Positions 38,667 through 48,112 of a stretch of 64,000 nt of DNA are shown here, piece by piece; position 1 is the first letter of the stretch, and each line of letters opens with the position of its first letter. Position numbers and translations under genes: made by a program. The notes beneath the pieces were generated by a model. That model did not search any database. It was not told the DNA's origin and saw nothing but the letters and a program-made list of their open reading frames with translations. This stretch comes from Trinickia sp. Y13 (GTDB lineage Bacteria; Pseudomonadota; Gammaproteobacteria; Burkholderiales; Burkholderiaceae), in the NCBI RefSeq assembly GCF_029522115.1, contig NZ_JAKWFK010000002.1:372001-436000 (forward strand), given 5' to 3'.

Positions 38667-39947
38667 ATGTCGAATCCCACCCATCGCGCGATCGAAGCCG
38701 TCTGGCGCATCGAAGCGGCCCGCGTCGTCGCTTATGCGGCGCGCTTCGTGCGCGATATCGGCGTGGCCGAGGAACTCGCGCAAGACGCGCTCGTCGCCGC
38801 GCTCGAGCATTGGCCGCGCGATGGCGTGCCCGACAATCCCGGCGCCTGGCTAATGGCGACGGTCAAGCATCGGGCGCTCGATAAGCTGCGCCAGGATGCC
38901 CTTCACGCGAAGAAGCATGAAGCGATGGGCCGCGACTTGGACGCGCTCGAAGCGCACGTGGTGCCCGATTTCGTCGACTCGCTCGACGCCGCGCGCGCCG
39001 ACGACATCGGCGACGACTTGCTGCGGCTGATTTTCACCGCATGCCATCCGGTGCTGTCGACCGATGCGCGCGTCGCGCTCACGCTGCGTTTGCTGGGCGG
39101 GCTGGCGACGCACGAAATCGCACGCGCGTTCCTCGCCCCCGAAGCGACGATCGCGCAGCGGATCGTGCGCGCCAAGCGCACACTGCGCGAGGCGCGCGTG
39201 CCGTTCGAGGTGCCGCGCGCCGACGCGCGCGAAACGCGCATGGCATCGGTGCTCGAAGTCATCTACCTGATCTTCAACGAAGGCTATTCGGCCACAGCGG
39301 GCGACGATTGGATGCGGCCCGCGCTGTGCGACGAAGCGCTGCGCGTCGGCCGGATTCTCGCCGAACTGGCGCGCGAGGACAGCGAGGTGCATGGGCTCGT
39401 CGCCCTAATGGAGCTGCAGGCCTCGCGCCTGCACGCACGCGTCGATGCAAGCGGCCGCCCCGTGCTGCTCGCCGAGCAGGACCGCTCTCGCTGGGACCCG
39501 CTCTTGATTCGCCGCGGCCTTGCGGCGCTCGCGCGCGCCGAAGCGCTGGGCGGCGCGCTGGGTCCTTATGCACTGCAGGCCGCGTTGGCCGCTTGCCATG
39601 CACGCGCGCACCGCGCCGAGGATACCGATTGGGCCCGGATCGTCGCGCTCTACGATGCGCTCGTGCAAGTTGCGCCTTCGCCCGTCGTCGAGCTGAACCG
39701 CGCGGTAGCCGTCGGCATGGCGTTCGGCCCGCAGACGGGTTTCGCGATCGTCGAGGCGCTCGCCGCCAACCCCGCGCTCGCCCGCTACCACTGGCTGCCG
39801 AGCGTGCGCGCCGATTTTCTGGCCAAGCTCGGGCGGTTCGACGAAGCCCGCGCGGAATTCGAGCGGGCCGCCGCGATGACGCAGAATGCGCGCGAGCGAG
39901 ACTTGTTGCTCGTGCGTGCGAACGAAATGGCTTCGGATCGACGCTAG
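38667..39947 (+). CDS. ECF42-type RNA polymerase sigma factor with C-terminal extension
   Basis: 426 residues. Region sigma-2 (RFVRDIGVAEELAQDALVAAL; NPGAWLMATVKHRALDKLRQD) and region sigma-4 (LLGGLATHEIARAFLAPEATI) take up the first 185. The rest (MASVLEVIYLIFNEGYSATAG and later alpha-solenoid-like LARYHWLPSVRADFLAKLGRF) is the long C-terminal TPR-like extension typical of ECF42 (DUF6596). No anti-sigma gene is adjacent; in this group the extension is thought to control activity. It follows DGPF protein 2 by 3 bp. Confidence 0.9.
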   Translation: MSNPTHRAIEAVWRIEAARVVAYAARFVRDIGVAEELAQDALVAALEHWPRDGVPDNPGAWLMATVKHRALDKLRQDALHAKKHEAMGRDLDALEAHVVPDFVDSLDAARADDIGDDLLRLIFTACHPVLSTDARVALTLRLLGGLATHEIARAFLAPEATIAQRIVRAKRTLREARVPFEVPRADARETRMASVLEVIYLIFNEGYSATAGDDWMRPALCDEALRVGRILAELAREDSEVHGLVALMELQASRLHARVDASGRPVLLAEQDRSRWDPLLIRRGLAALARAEALGGALGPYALQAALAACHARAHRAEDTDWARIVALYDALVQVAPSPVVELNRAVAVGMAFGPQTGFAIVEALAANPALARYHWLPSVRADFLAKLGRFDEARAEFERAAAMTQNARERDLLLVRANEMASDRR

Positions 39948-39962
39948 CCCTCGCCCATCCTG

Positions 39963-39981
39963 TGCTTTCCCGCGGAAAGCA
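39963..39981 (+). terminator. hairpin after the ECF sigma factor
   Basis: Perfect 8-bp stem TGCTTTCC / GGAAAGCA around CGC, 15 nt past the stop. No U-tract. The rest of the 276-bp gap to the protease shows no gene. Confidence 0.4.
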
Positions 39982-40223
39982 GGGCGCGGCGCACCCGCAT
40001 AGCCCGCCTGACTCACCCCGGTTAGCCCCATCGACGGCTTCCGGCGAATCGCCGCCCTTGGCTGCGGCACTTCATCCGTATGCCCGACCGCGCAGCATCG
40101 CGCATGCGCGCCGGCTCGAGCGCGATACGGGGAAACTGCGACTGCAGGTAGCTTGGGCGCCGGGAACGCTACGTGCTATGAAAGCTTTCTATTTGCTTTC
40201 ACCCCGAGCACATAGGAGCGCTC

Positions 40224-41727
40224 ATGACACCTGCCCGATGCATCACGAATCGTTTTGTCGTCGCGTTGCTCTCGCTCGCTCCAGCGATGCAGGACACGCG
40301 CGCGGCCGACACCGCCACCCCCGTCCTTGCCGAGCGAGTCTCACAGTTCATCGTGAAAGTCAAAATGCCGGCGACCGCGCAATCTATACAGACGGGCCCC
40401 GCCGACCGCGATGCGCATGCGGCGCTCGCCCGGCGCGTGATCGAACGCGTAATCGCCGAGGGCAGGGAACCATCGCCCGCGCGCCCGTCGCCGAGCGGCC
40501 GAAGCGATCGCCGACATTCGGCCGATGTCCGGCGGCGCGCACGTCGCTACGCTCGGCTCGCCCATCAGCGATGCCGCGGCCACTACGATCGCCGAGCGGC
40601 TTCAGGCGCAGCCGGAGGTCGAATACGCCGAGCCCGATTATCGGTTGCACCGCCAGCTTGCGCCCACCGACCCGCTGTACGCCCAACAATGGGGCTATCG
40701 CGATGCAACGGGCGCAGCCCGTTTCGAGACTGCGTGGGAGACGGCGACAGGTTCGGCCGAAGTCGTGATCGCCGTGGCCGATACGGGTTACCGTCCGCAT
40801 CCCGATCTCGCGGCGCACTTGCTGCCCGGTTACGACTTCGTCAGCAATCCGCTTTTCTCCAACGACGGCGACGGCAGAGACGCCGACGCGTCCGATCCCG
40901 GCGATTGGGTAACGGCCGAAGAATCGCGCCAGTGCGACGGCACCGATCTTTGGGTAGGCAACAGTTCGTGGCACGGCACGCATGTGGCGGGCACGATCGG
41001 CGCGGTGGCGAACAACGAGATCGGCGGCGCGGGCGGGCTTTGGCACACCCGAATCCTGCCGGTGCGCGTGCTCGGCAAATGCGGCGGCCCGGCCAGCGAC
41101 ATCATCGACGCCATGCGCTGGGCCGTGGGGCTGCCCGTGCCGGGGGTGCCCGACAATCCGCATCCGGCCAAGATCGTGAACGTGAGCTTGGGCACTTCGC
41201 AACCGTGCAGCCACGCCATGCAGGCGGCGATCGACGATGTGATCGTGCGCGGCGCGAGCGTCGTGGCGGCGGCGGGCAATAGCGGGGCCGAAGTCGGGGA
41301 ACCGGCAAGTTGCCGCGGCGCGATCGCCGTGGCCGCCATCGACGAAAAAGGCGAGAAAGCGCCGTTCAGCAATGCCGGGGCGCGCATCGATTTGGGCGCG
41401 CCCGGCGTCGGCATCGTATCGACGGCCAATGCCGGGCTGACCGTGCCCGCCGAAGATAACTATAAGCGCTACAACGGCACGAGCATGGCAGCGCCGCATG
41501 TGTCGGCCGCGATCGGACTGATGCTGGCCGTCGACCCCAAGCTCACGCCCGAATCGATTCGCGAAAAACTCGTGGGCGCGGTGCGCCGCTACCCGGACGG
41601 TTCGACCTGCGCGAAGACGGAGACGGGCACGCTATGCGGCGCGGGCATGCTCGACGCGGCGGCGGCGGTCGAAGCGGCCCGCGCAGCATCCATGGCGGGC
41701 AACGGCGGGCGCGCTTCAGGCGGATAG
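40224..41727 (+). pseudogene. S8 subtilisin-like serine protease interrupted by a frameshift
   Basis: The first part, from ATG 40224, encodes a signal-like N-terminus and the start of an I9 propeptide (VSQFIVKVKMPATAQSIQT). The catalytic part is in another frame, open from 40453 to 41727: EYAEPDYRLHRQ, Asp in IAVADTGYRPHPDL, His in SSWHGTHVAGTIG, oxyanion Asn in AAAGNSG and Ser in NGTSMAAPHVSA. The join lies between 40453 and about 40510; removing one base from a short C-run there would fuse the frames into one plausible protein. Without it, the catalytic frame begins at ATG 40525 with no signal peptide. It is either a true pseudogene or an assembly error. Confidence 0.8.
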
Positions 41728-42813
41728 GACGGCAACGGGGCCGGCCGGCGCGAACCGCACCACCCCGTCCGCGTCCTCCCGGCGCGCCAACTCGCCCGCG
41801 AGCCACAGCAAGTGCAAGTGGGCGAGCGCCTCACCCATCGCGAACGTCATCTGATGAATGTCGAGCGCACGCTTGAACATCATCGGCACGATTTCGGCCG
41901 CGCTCATCGGCCGGGCGGCGCACGCCTCGCGCACTTCGGCGAGCCGCGCGTCGTGATGCGCGCGCAGTTGTGCGATGCGCGTGTGCAGGCCGCGAAACGG
42001 TTTGCCATGCGACGGCAGCACGAGTGTATCGGCCGGCATCGTCAAATAGCGGCCCAGCGATTCGAGGTACAGCGCGAGCGGGTTGCCTTCCGGTTCGATG
42101 TCGAACACCGAAACGTTGGTCGAGATGCGTGGCAATACCATGTCCCCGGAAATGAGCACGCCCGCGGATTCGCAAAAGAGCGCCGCGTGCTCGGGCGAGT
42201 GCCCATATCCGGTAACGATGCGCCAGTCGTTCGCGCCGATCCGCACGACATCGCCTTCGCGCAAGCGACGGAACTGCGAAGGCATCGACGGCACGAGTTT
42301 CGAGTAATAGTCGCGCCGGTTGCGCAGTTTTTCGAGCGAAACCGGATCGGCCAGGCCATGGCGCTCGAAATGGCGCGCCGCGCCTTCGCCGCCCGCATTC
42401 GAGCCGTCGCCCGCGGCCATGACGCGCCCGAGCATGTATTCGCCGAGCGTAATCCATAGGCGCACATTCCAGCGCTCGCGCTCGCCGCCGCGGCAGATCC
42501 AATCGGCCAGCCCCTGATGATCGGGATGGCAATGCGTCACGATCGTGCGCAACACCGGCAAGCCGCCCAGCTCCCGCTCGAAAATCCGCTCCCAGTTGGC
42601 CTTGATCGAGGCGTCGGCAATGCCGCAATCGACGACGGTCCAACCGGACTGGCCGTCGATTTCGTCGCGCAACAGCCAGAGATTGATGTGATCGAGCACG
42701 AACGGCAACGGCATCCGCACCCAGTAAACGCCCGGCGCCACTTCGAGCAGACGGCCCGGCTCAGGCAAAGTATCGGCGAACGGATAGTCGAGTTGATGTT
42801 CCAATGCATTCAT
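41716..42813 (-). CDS. MBL-fold metallo-hydrolase
   Basis: 365-residue metallo-beta-lactamase-fold enzyme with metal motif THCHPDHQGLADW (HxHxDH), later His in GYGHSPEHAALFCESAGVLISGD, and a C-terminal helical domain (MMFKRALDIHQMTFAMGEALAHLHLLW) like that of the glyoxalase II-related and BLACT-type hydrolases. The substrate is unknown. Its 3' end overlaps that of the broken protease by 12 bp. It is divergent from the MerR regulator and may be its target. Confidence 0.87.
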   Translation of the reverse strand: MNALEHQLDYPFADTLPEPGRLLEVAPGVYWVRMPLPFVLDHINLWLLRDEIDGQSGWTVVDCGIADASIKANWERIFERELGGLPVLRTIVTHCHPDHQGLADWICRGGERERWNVRLWITLGEYMLGRVMAAGDGSNAGGEGAARHFERHGLADPVSLEKLRNRRDYYSKLVPSMPSQFRRLREGDVVRIGANDWRIVTGYGHSPEHAALFCESAGVLISGDMVLPRISTNVSVFDIEPEGNPLALYLESLGRYLTMPADTLVLPSHGKPFRGLHTRIAQLRAHHDARLAEVREACAARPMSAAEIVPMMFKRALDIHQMTFAMGEALAHLHLLWLAGELARREDADGVVRFAPAGPVAVLSA

Positions 42814-42864
42814 CAGGAGCGTCCTAGGCGAACGGCCGGACCGGCCAGTTGCGCTTTGTCGAAG

Positions 42865-42895
42865 TTGACGATAACGTAAACGTTCATCGATTCTA
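42865..42895 (+). promoter_or_regulatory. MerR-type promoter with LiuR-like operator
   Basis: TTGACG (42865-42870), 19-bp spacer, ATTCTA (42890-42895). The over-long spacer is characteristic of MerR-activated promoters. Inside it is the palindrome AACGT-AA-ACGTT (42873-42884), resembling the ACGT-based LiuR motif I recall from regulon studies. The palindrome is symmetrical, so it could also govern the divergent MBL gene. Confidence 0.55.
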
Positions 42896-42974
42896 CCTGA
42901 TCGACGGCGTTAAAATCACGAGCCGCCTTCCGCCCCGGCCGCCCGCCGGCGCCGTTTATCCGACGCGTTCGACC

Positions 42975-43418
42975 ATGACCCAGCACTTTACGATCACCGA
43001 GCTTGCGCGTGAATTCGATGTCACGCCCCGCGCCATTCGCTTCTACGAGGATCAAGGGCTGCTCGCGCCGAGCAGGGAAGGCGCAAGCGGCCTACGGCGC
43101 GTCTACTCGAGCCGCGACCGCACGCGGCTCAAGCTCACGCTGCGCGGCAAGCGGCTCGGCTTCACGCTGTCGGAGATTCGCGAATTGCTCGATCTGTACG
43201 AATCGCCCACCGATACCGTGCCGCAATTGCACGCGTTCCTCGCGACCATCGCCGAGCACCGCCAAGTGTTGGAGCGCCAACTGGAGGATTTGAACGCGAC
43301 GCTGGAAGATCTTGCACAGTACGAGTCGCAGTGCCGCTCGATGCTGGCCGAAAACGGCGTGGACGCCGGGCGCGCGAGCGCCGCAATCGAGCGCGCCGCG
43401 CAATCAGAGGGACCATGA
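42975..43418 (+). CDS. MerR-family regulator (LiuR-like)
   Basis: 147-residue regulator. The N-terminal helix-turn-helix ([28 protein letters not shown]) and coiled-coil ([18 protein letters not shown]) match the LiuR branch, which controls branched-chain amino acid and fatty acid degradation in proteobacteria (established for the family). No effector domain cysteines are evident. Its stop overlaps the aceK start (ATGA), so the two are translationally coupled. The ATG at 42975 begins the conserved [10 protein letters not shown]. Confidence 0.87.
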   Translation: MTQHFTITELAREFDVTPRAIRFYEDQGLLAPSREGASGLRRVYSSRDRTRLKLTLRGKRLGFTLSEIRELLDLYESPTDTVPQLHAFLATIAEHRQVLERQLEDLNATLEDLAQYESQCRSMLAENGVDAGRASAAIERAAQSEGP

Positions 43419-45280
43419 AGCACTTTCCTAAGCTGCTGTCGTCGCAGATCGGCTTCGATGTCGCGCAAACGATGCTCGAAGGCTTCAACCGCCACTACAG
43501 CCACTTTCGCGCTGCAGCCGTGCACGCCAAGACGCTGTTCGAGACCGCCGACTGGCTCGCGCTGCAAAAACTCGCACGCGATCGGATCGCCTCCTACGAC
43601 GATCGCGTCGACGAATGCGTGCGGCTGCTCGAAGACGAATACGACGCCGAAAACATCGACGACGAAGTCTGGCAGCAGATCAAGCTGCACTACATCGGCC
43701 TGCTGACGCACCATCTGCAGCCCGAATGCGCCGAGACGTTCTTCAATTCGGTGTGCTGCAAGATCTTGCACCGGTCGTATTTCAACAACGACTTCATTTT
43801 CGTGCGGCCCGTCATCTCCACGGAATATTTGGAGAACGAGGAACCCGCGGCAAAGCCGACCTATCGCGCGTACTACCCGGGCAAGGATGGGCTGGCCGCC
43901 ACGCTAGAGCGCATCGTCACGAACTTCCAACTCGACCACCCGTTCGAGGATTTGAAGCGCGACGTCGCCTGCATCATCGATGCGATCCACGAAAACTACG
44001 GGCCGTTTGCGGAAGCGTTCAACTTCCAAGTGCACGTGCTCTCGTCGCTGTTCTTCCGCAACAAAGCGGCCTACATCATCGGCCGCATCATCAACGGCGA
44101 GGTGCTGCTGCCTTTCGCCGTGCCGATCCGCCATGCAGCGTCGGGCCAGCTCACGCTCGACACGGTTCTGCTCAAGCGCGAGCAGTTGCAGATCATCTTC
44201 AGCTTTTCGCACTCGTATTTTCTCGTCGATATGGACGTGCCTTCCGCCTACGTCGACTTTCTCGGCACGATCATGCCGGGTAAGCCGAAAGCGGAAATCT
44301 ACACTTCCGTCGGCTTGCAAAAGCAAGGTAAGAACAACTTCTACCGCGATCTGCTCAGACATCTGTCCCACTCGAGCGATCATTTCATCATCGCGCCCGG
44401 CATCAAGGGGCTCGTGATGGTCGTATTCACGCTGCCCTCGTTCCCGTACGTATTCAAGATCATCAAGGACGCATTTCCCGCGCCGAAGGACACCACGCGC
44501 GAGAAGATCCAAGAGAAGTACCAGCTCGTGAAACGACACGACCGGCTGGGCCGCATGGCGGACACGCTCGAGTATTCGAGCGTCGCGTTGCCGCTCGCGC
44601 GTTTGGACGAGCAGCTCATTCGCGAGTTGGAGAAAGAAGCGCCGTCGATGATCGAGTACGAGGGCGATTGCCTCGTCATCAAGCACGTCTATATCGAGCG
44701 GCGCATGGTGCCGCTCAATCTGTTCCTGCAAAACGGCACCGAAGCCGACATCGAGCACGCCATCAAGGAATACGGCGATGCGGTCAAGGAGCTCATGCAA
44801 GCGAACATCTTCCCGGGCGACATGCTCTACAAGAATTTCGGCGTGACGCGCCACGGCCGCGTCGTGTTCTACGACTACGACGAGATCGAATATCTGACCG
44901 ACTGCAACGTGCGCCGCGTGCCGCAGGCGCAAACCGAGGAAGACGAGTTGTCGGCCGAGCCGTGGTACGCCGTGGCGCCCAACGATATCTTTCCCGAAAC
45001 CTATTCGACGTTTCTGCTCGGCGACCCCACCGTGCGCCGTTATTTCATGCGCCATCACGCCGATTTCTTCGATCCCGCGCTTTGGCAAAAACATAAGGAA
45101 TTCCTGCTCAAGGGCGAATTGCCCGACTTCTTTCCCTACGACCAAAGCGCCCGCTTCTGCGTGCGCTATCCGGAGCGCTTCGCCCAGCCGCAAGCGGCCG
45201 GCGCAGCAGGCGCGGCGCAGCACGCGCCGCCCGGTGCGCCGCGCAGCGGCGGCGGACCGGATGCGGCGCGCGCGGCATGA
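43415..45280 (+). CDS. aceK: isocitrate dehydrogenase kinase/phosphatase
   Basis: 621-residue bifunctional enzyme that switches isocitrate dehydrogenase off and on, sending isocitrate to the glyoxylate bypass. Residues of the family core are seen in [68 protein letters not shown] (ATP-binding region) and [23 protein letters not shown] (catalytic loop). The C-terminal 30 or so residues are a low-complexity Ala/Gly tail. In E. coli aceK follows aceBA; here it follows a MerR regulator. Confidence 0.95.
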   Translation: MKHFPKLLSSQIGFDVAQTMLEGFNRHYSHFRAAAVHAKTLFETADWLALQKLARDRIASYDDRVDECVRLLEDEYDAENIDDEVWQQIKLHYIGLLTHHLQPECAETFFNSVCCKILHRSYFNNDFIFVRPVISTEYLENEEPAAKPTYRAYYPGKDGLAATLERIVTNFQLDHPFEDLKRDVACIIDAIHENYGPFAEAFNFQVHVLSSLFFRNKAAYIIGRIINGEVLLPFAVPIRHAASGQLTLDTVLLKREQLQIIFSFSHSYFLVDMDVPSAYVDFLGTIMPGKPKAEIYTSVGLQKQGKNNFYRDLLRHLSHSSDHFIIAPGIKGLVMVVFTLPSFPYVFKIIKDAFPAPKDTTREKIQEKYQLVKRHDRLGRMADTLEYSSVALPLARLDEQLIRELEKEAPSMIEYEGDCLVIKHVYIERRMVPLNLFLQNGTEADIEHAIKEYGDAVKELMQANIFPGDMLYKNFGVTRHGRVVFYDYDEIEYLTDCNVRRVPQAQTEEDELSAEPWYAVAPNDIFPETYSTFLLGDPTVRRYFMRHHADFFDPALWQKHKEFLLKGELPDFFPYDQSARFCVRYPERFAQPQAAGAAGAAQHAPPGAPRSGGGPDAARAA

Positions 45281-45351
45281 GTTCGGCCGCGCGCCCATGG
45301 TCGCATCTCTCATCGCCCTAGCCCGTTAGGGTCCAACCGCCACGACGCACT

Positions 45352-46113
45352 ATGAACGATCAGAACCATCCGCTAGCTCAGCTGTTCGCCAACAACGAAG
45401 CGTGGGTCGAGCGCAAGCTCGCCGAAGACCCGCAATACTTCGCCCGCCTTGCCGATCAGCAAGCGCCAGAGTACCTGTGGATCGGCTGCTCCGATTCGCG
45501 CGTGCCCGCCAATCAGATCATCGGGTTGCCGCCCGGCGAGGTATTTGTTCATCGCAACATCGCGAACGTCGTCGTCCACTCCGATCTGAATTGCCTGTCG
45601 GTCATTCAGTTCGCCGTCGACCTGCTCAAGGTCAAGCACATCATGGTCGTGGGCCACTACGGGTGTTCCGGCGTCGGCGCGGCGCTGCACGATCGGCGCG
45701 TGGGCTTGGCCGACAACTGGCTGCATCACATTCACGACGTACGCGCCAAGCACGCCGCGCTGCTCGAACAGTGGCCCATGGTGGCGCGCCATCGGCGCTT
45801 GGTCGAACTGAACACGATCGAGCAGGTCGTGAACGTGTGCCGCACGACCATCGTCAACGACGCCTGGGCGCGCAGCCAGCCGCTCACCGTCCACGGCTTG
45901 GCCTACGGCGTTCACGACGGGCGCGTGCGCAACCTCGGCATGACCATCTCGAACGCCGACATGCTCGATTCGACCTATCGACGCTGCGTCGCCGCGCTCT
46001 CGGCGCAGCAAGCCGGCTCGGCGCAAAACGACGTCGTCGCTGCCGATGCCGCCACGCTCGCCAATATCGAGCAAGTCGTACAGGGTGTGATCAAGGAGAT
46101 CAAACATGACTGA
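45352..46113 (+). CDS. can: beta-carbonic anhydrase
   Basis: 253-residue cytoplasmic zinc enzyme that interconverts CO2 and bicarbonate. Zinc ligands C46, H102 and C105 are visible (WIGCSDSR; VVGHYGCSG), with the Asp/Arg dyad D48/R50. The C-terminal half includes VCRTTIVNDAWARSQPLTVHG. It lies 71 bp after aceK and overlaps the thiolase start by 8 bp. Bicarbonate supply for acyl-CoA carboxylases would fit the neighbouring acyl-CoA genes. Confidence 0.94.
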   Translation: MNDQNHPLAQLFANNEAWVERKLAEDPQYFARLADQQAPEYLWIGCSDSRVPANQIIGLPPGEVFVHRNIANVVVHSDLNCLSVIQFAVDLLKVKHIMVVGHYGCSGVGAALHDRRVGLADNWLHHIHDVRAKHAALLEQWPMVARHRRLVELNTIEQVVNVCRTTIVNDAWARSQPLTVHGLAYGVHDGRVRNLGMTISNADMLDSTYRRCVAALSAQQAGSAQNDVVAADAATLANIEQVVQGVIKEIKHD

Positions 46114-47311
46114 CGCCATGCGCAACACGAACGATCCGATCGTCATCGTCTCGGCGGCCCGCACACCGATGGCCGGCTTCCAAGGCGAATTCGCTTCGCT
46201 GACCGCGCCGCAACTCGGCGCGGCGGCGATCGCCGCTGCGTTGGAACGCTCGGGACTGACGCCGCAGCAAGTGGAAGAAGTGCTGATGGGGTGCGTGCTG
46301 CCCGCCGGCCTCGGCCAGGCGCCCGCGCGCCAAGCGGCGCTCGGCGCGGGCCTGCCGCTCGCGACGGGCTGCACGACCGTCAACAAGATGTGCGGCTCGG
46401 GCATGCGCACCGCCATGTTCGCGCACGACATGCTCGCGGCCGGCTCGGTCGAGGTCGTGGTCGCGGGCGGCATGGAGAGCATGACCAATGCGCCATATCT
46501 GCTGCCCAAGGCGCGCGCCGGCATGCGCATGGGGCACGGCCAAGTGCTCGATCACATGTTCCTCGACGGCCTGGAAGACGCTTACGAGAAAGGCCGCCTC
46601 ATGGGCGCCTTCGCTGAGGAGTGCGCGAGCGCCTACGGCTTCACGCGCGAAGCGCAAGACGCCTTCGCCGTCGAGTCGCTCGTGCGCGCCAAGCGCGCGA
46701 ACGAGGACGGCTCGTTCGCCTGGGAAATCGCGCCGGTGAAGGTCGCGGGCCGCAAAGGCGACGAGGTCACGATTTCGCGGGACGAGCAGCCGTTCAAGGC
46801 CAATCTCGAGAAGATCGCGACGCTCAAGCCTGCATTCAGCAAGACGGGCACCGTCACCGCCGCGAATTCGTCGTCGATCTCCGACGGCGCCGCGGCGCTC
46901 GTCATGATGCGCGCCTCCACGGCCGAGCGGCTCGGCGTCACGCCGCTCGCGCGCGTGGTCGGGCATGCGACGTTCGCGCAAGAACCGTCGAAGTTCACGA
47001 CGGCGCCCGTCGGAGCGATTCGCACGCTGTTCACGCGCAACGGCTGGCGCGCGGGCGAGGTCGATCTCTATGAAATCAACGAAGCGTTCGCGGTCGTGAC
47101 GATGGCCGCGATGAAAGACCATGAGATCCCCCATGAGAAGGTGAACGTCAACGGCGGCGCATGTGCGCTCGGTCACCCCATCGGCGCCTCGGGCGCGCGC
47201 ATTCTCGTTACGCTGATCGGCGCGCTACGCGCGCGCGGCGGCAAGCGTGGCGTGGCGAGCCTGTGCATCGGCGGCGGCGAAGCGACGGCGATGGGCATCG
47301 AACTCGTCTGA
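46106..47311 (+). CDS. acetyl-CoA C-acyltransferase (thiolase)
   Basis: 401-residue thiolase with nucleophile C96 in NKMCGSGM, EINEAFAVV, GGACALGHPIGASGAR (His) and the C-terminal CIGGGEA (second Cys). It is closest in appearance to biosynthetic/degradative acetyl-CoA acetyltransferases of the AtoB/PhaA type. An AAGGAGAT ribosome-binding site sits inside the end of can, and the start overlaps can by 8 bp. An SDR follows 58 bp on. Confidence 0.92.
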   Translation: MTDAMRNTNDPIVIVSAARTPMAGFQGEFASLTAPQLGAAAIAAALERSGLTPQQVEEVLMGCVLPAGLGQAPARQAALGAGLPLATGCTTVNKMCGSGMRTAMFAHDMLAAGSVEVVVAGGMESMTNAPYLLPKARAGMRMGHGQVLDHMFLDGLEDAYEKGRLMGAFAEECASAYGFTREAQDAFAVESLVRAKRANEDGSFAWEIAPVKVAGRKGDEVTISRDEQPFKANLEKIATLKPAFSKTGTVTAANSSSISDGAAALVMMRASTAERLGVTPLARVVGHATFAQEPSKFTTAPVGAIRTLFTRNGWRAGEVDLYEINEAFAVVTMAAMKDHEIPHEKVNVNGGACALGHPIGASGARILVTLIGALRARGGKRGVASLCIGGGEATAMGIELV

Positions 47312-47369
47312 GAGCGCGCACCGCTTGGGGCATGCGCCTCGTTTGTTCCGATCGGTTGAGGAGGCATTG

Positions 47370-48047
47370 ATGAAGACAGCACTGATCGTCGGCGCATCGC
47401 GCGGCATCGGCCACGAGTTCTTGCGCCAGTACAGCGCCGCGGGCTGGCGCGTGATCGCTACGGCGCGCGATGCTCGTGCGCTGGCCGAACTCGAGGCGCT
47501 CGGCGCGCAAACCCTCGCGCTCGACGTCGCCGAACCCGTCGACATCGCGGCGCTCGAAGAAAAGCTGGCGGGCGAGCGGCTCGATTTGGCGCTCATCGTC
47601 GCCGGCGTCTATGGTCCCGCAACCGAAGGCGTCGAGGCGTTCAGCGTCGAGGACTTCGACTACGTGATGACGACGAACGTGCGCGGGCCAATGATGCTGA
47701 TGCCGATATTGTTGCCGCTCGTCGAATCGGCTCAAGGCGTGTTCGGCGTGCTGTCGAGCCGCATGGGCAGCATCGCCGAAGCCACGGGCACGACGGGCTG
47801 GCTTTATCGCGCGAGCAAGGCCGCGCTGAACAGCGCATTGCGCACGGCCGCCTTGCAAACGCGACGCGCGACCTGCATCGCGCTCCATCCGGGCTGGGTG
47901 CGCACCGGCATGGGCGGTGCCCATGCGGCCATCGACGTCGAGCGCAGCGTTTCAGGCATGCGCACGGTCCTCGCCGCGGCGGCCGTCGATCGCGAAACCT
48001 ATCACGGACGATTCGTCCAGTACGACGGGACGAGCATCGATTGGTAG
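47370..48047 (+). CDS. short-chain dehydrogenase/reductase
   Basis: 225-residue SDR with GASRGIG near the N-terminus and the catalytic YRASK motif. The NAG-type motif reads IVAGVYG. It resembles cytoplasmic C-factor-like SDRs. An AGGAGG-like site precedes the ATG at 47370. Its neighbours suggest acyl-CoA or ketone metabolism, but no substrate can be given. Confidence 0.85.
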   Translation: MKTALIVGASRGIGHEFLRQYSAAGWRVIATARDARALAELEALGAQTLALDVAEPVDIAALEEKLAGERLDLALIVAGVYGPATEGVEAFSVEDFDYVMTTNVRGPMMLMPILLPLVESAQGVFGVLSSRMGSIAEATGTTGWLYRASKAALNSALRTAALQTRRATCIALHPGWVRTGMGGAHAAIDVERSVSGMRTVLAAAAVDRETYHGRFVQYDGTSIDW

Positions 48048-48112
48048 GACCCCGTCATAGAAACTCGTAGGCAGTCCTAAGCATTTAAGATCATCGATAA
48101 GGAGACGTCGAC

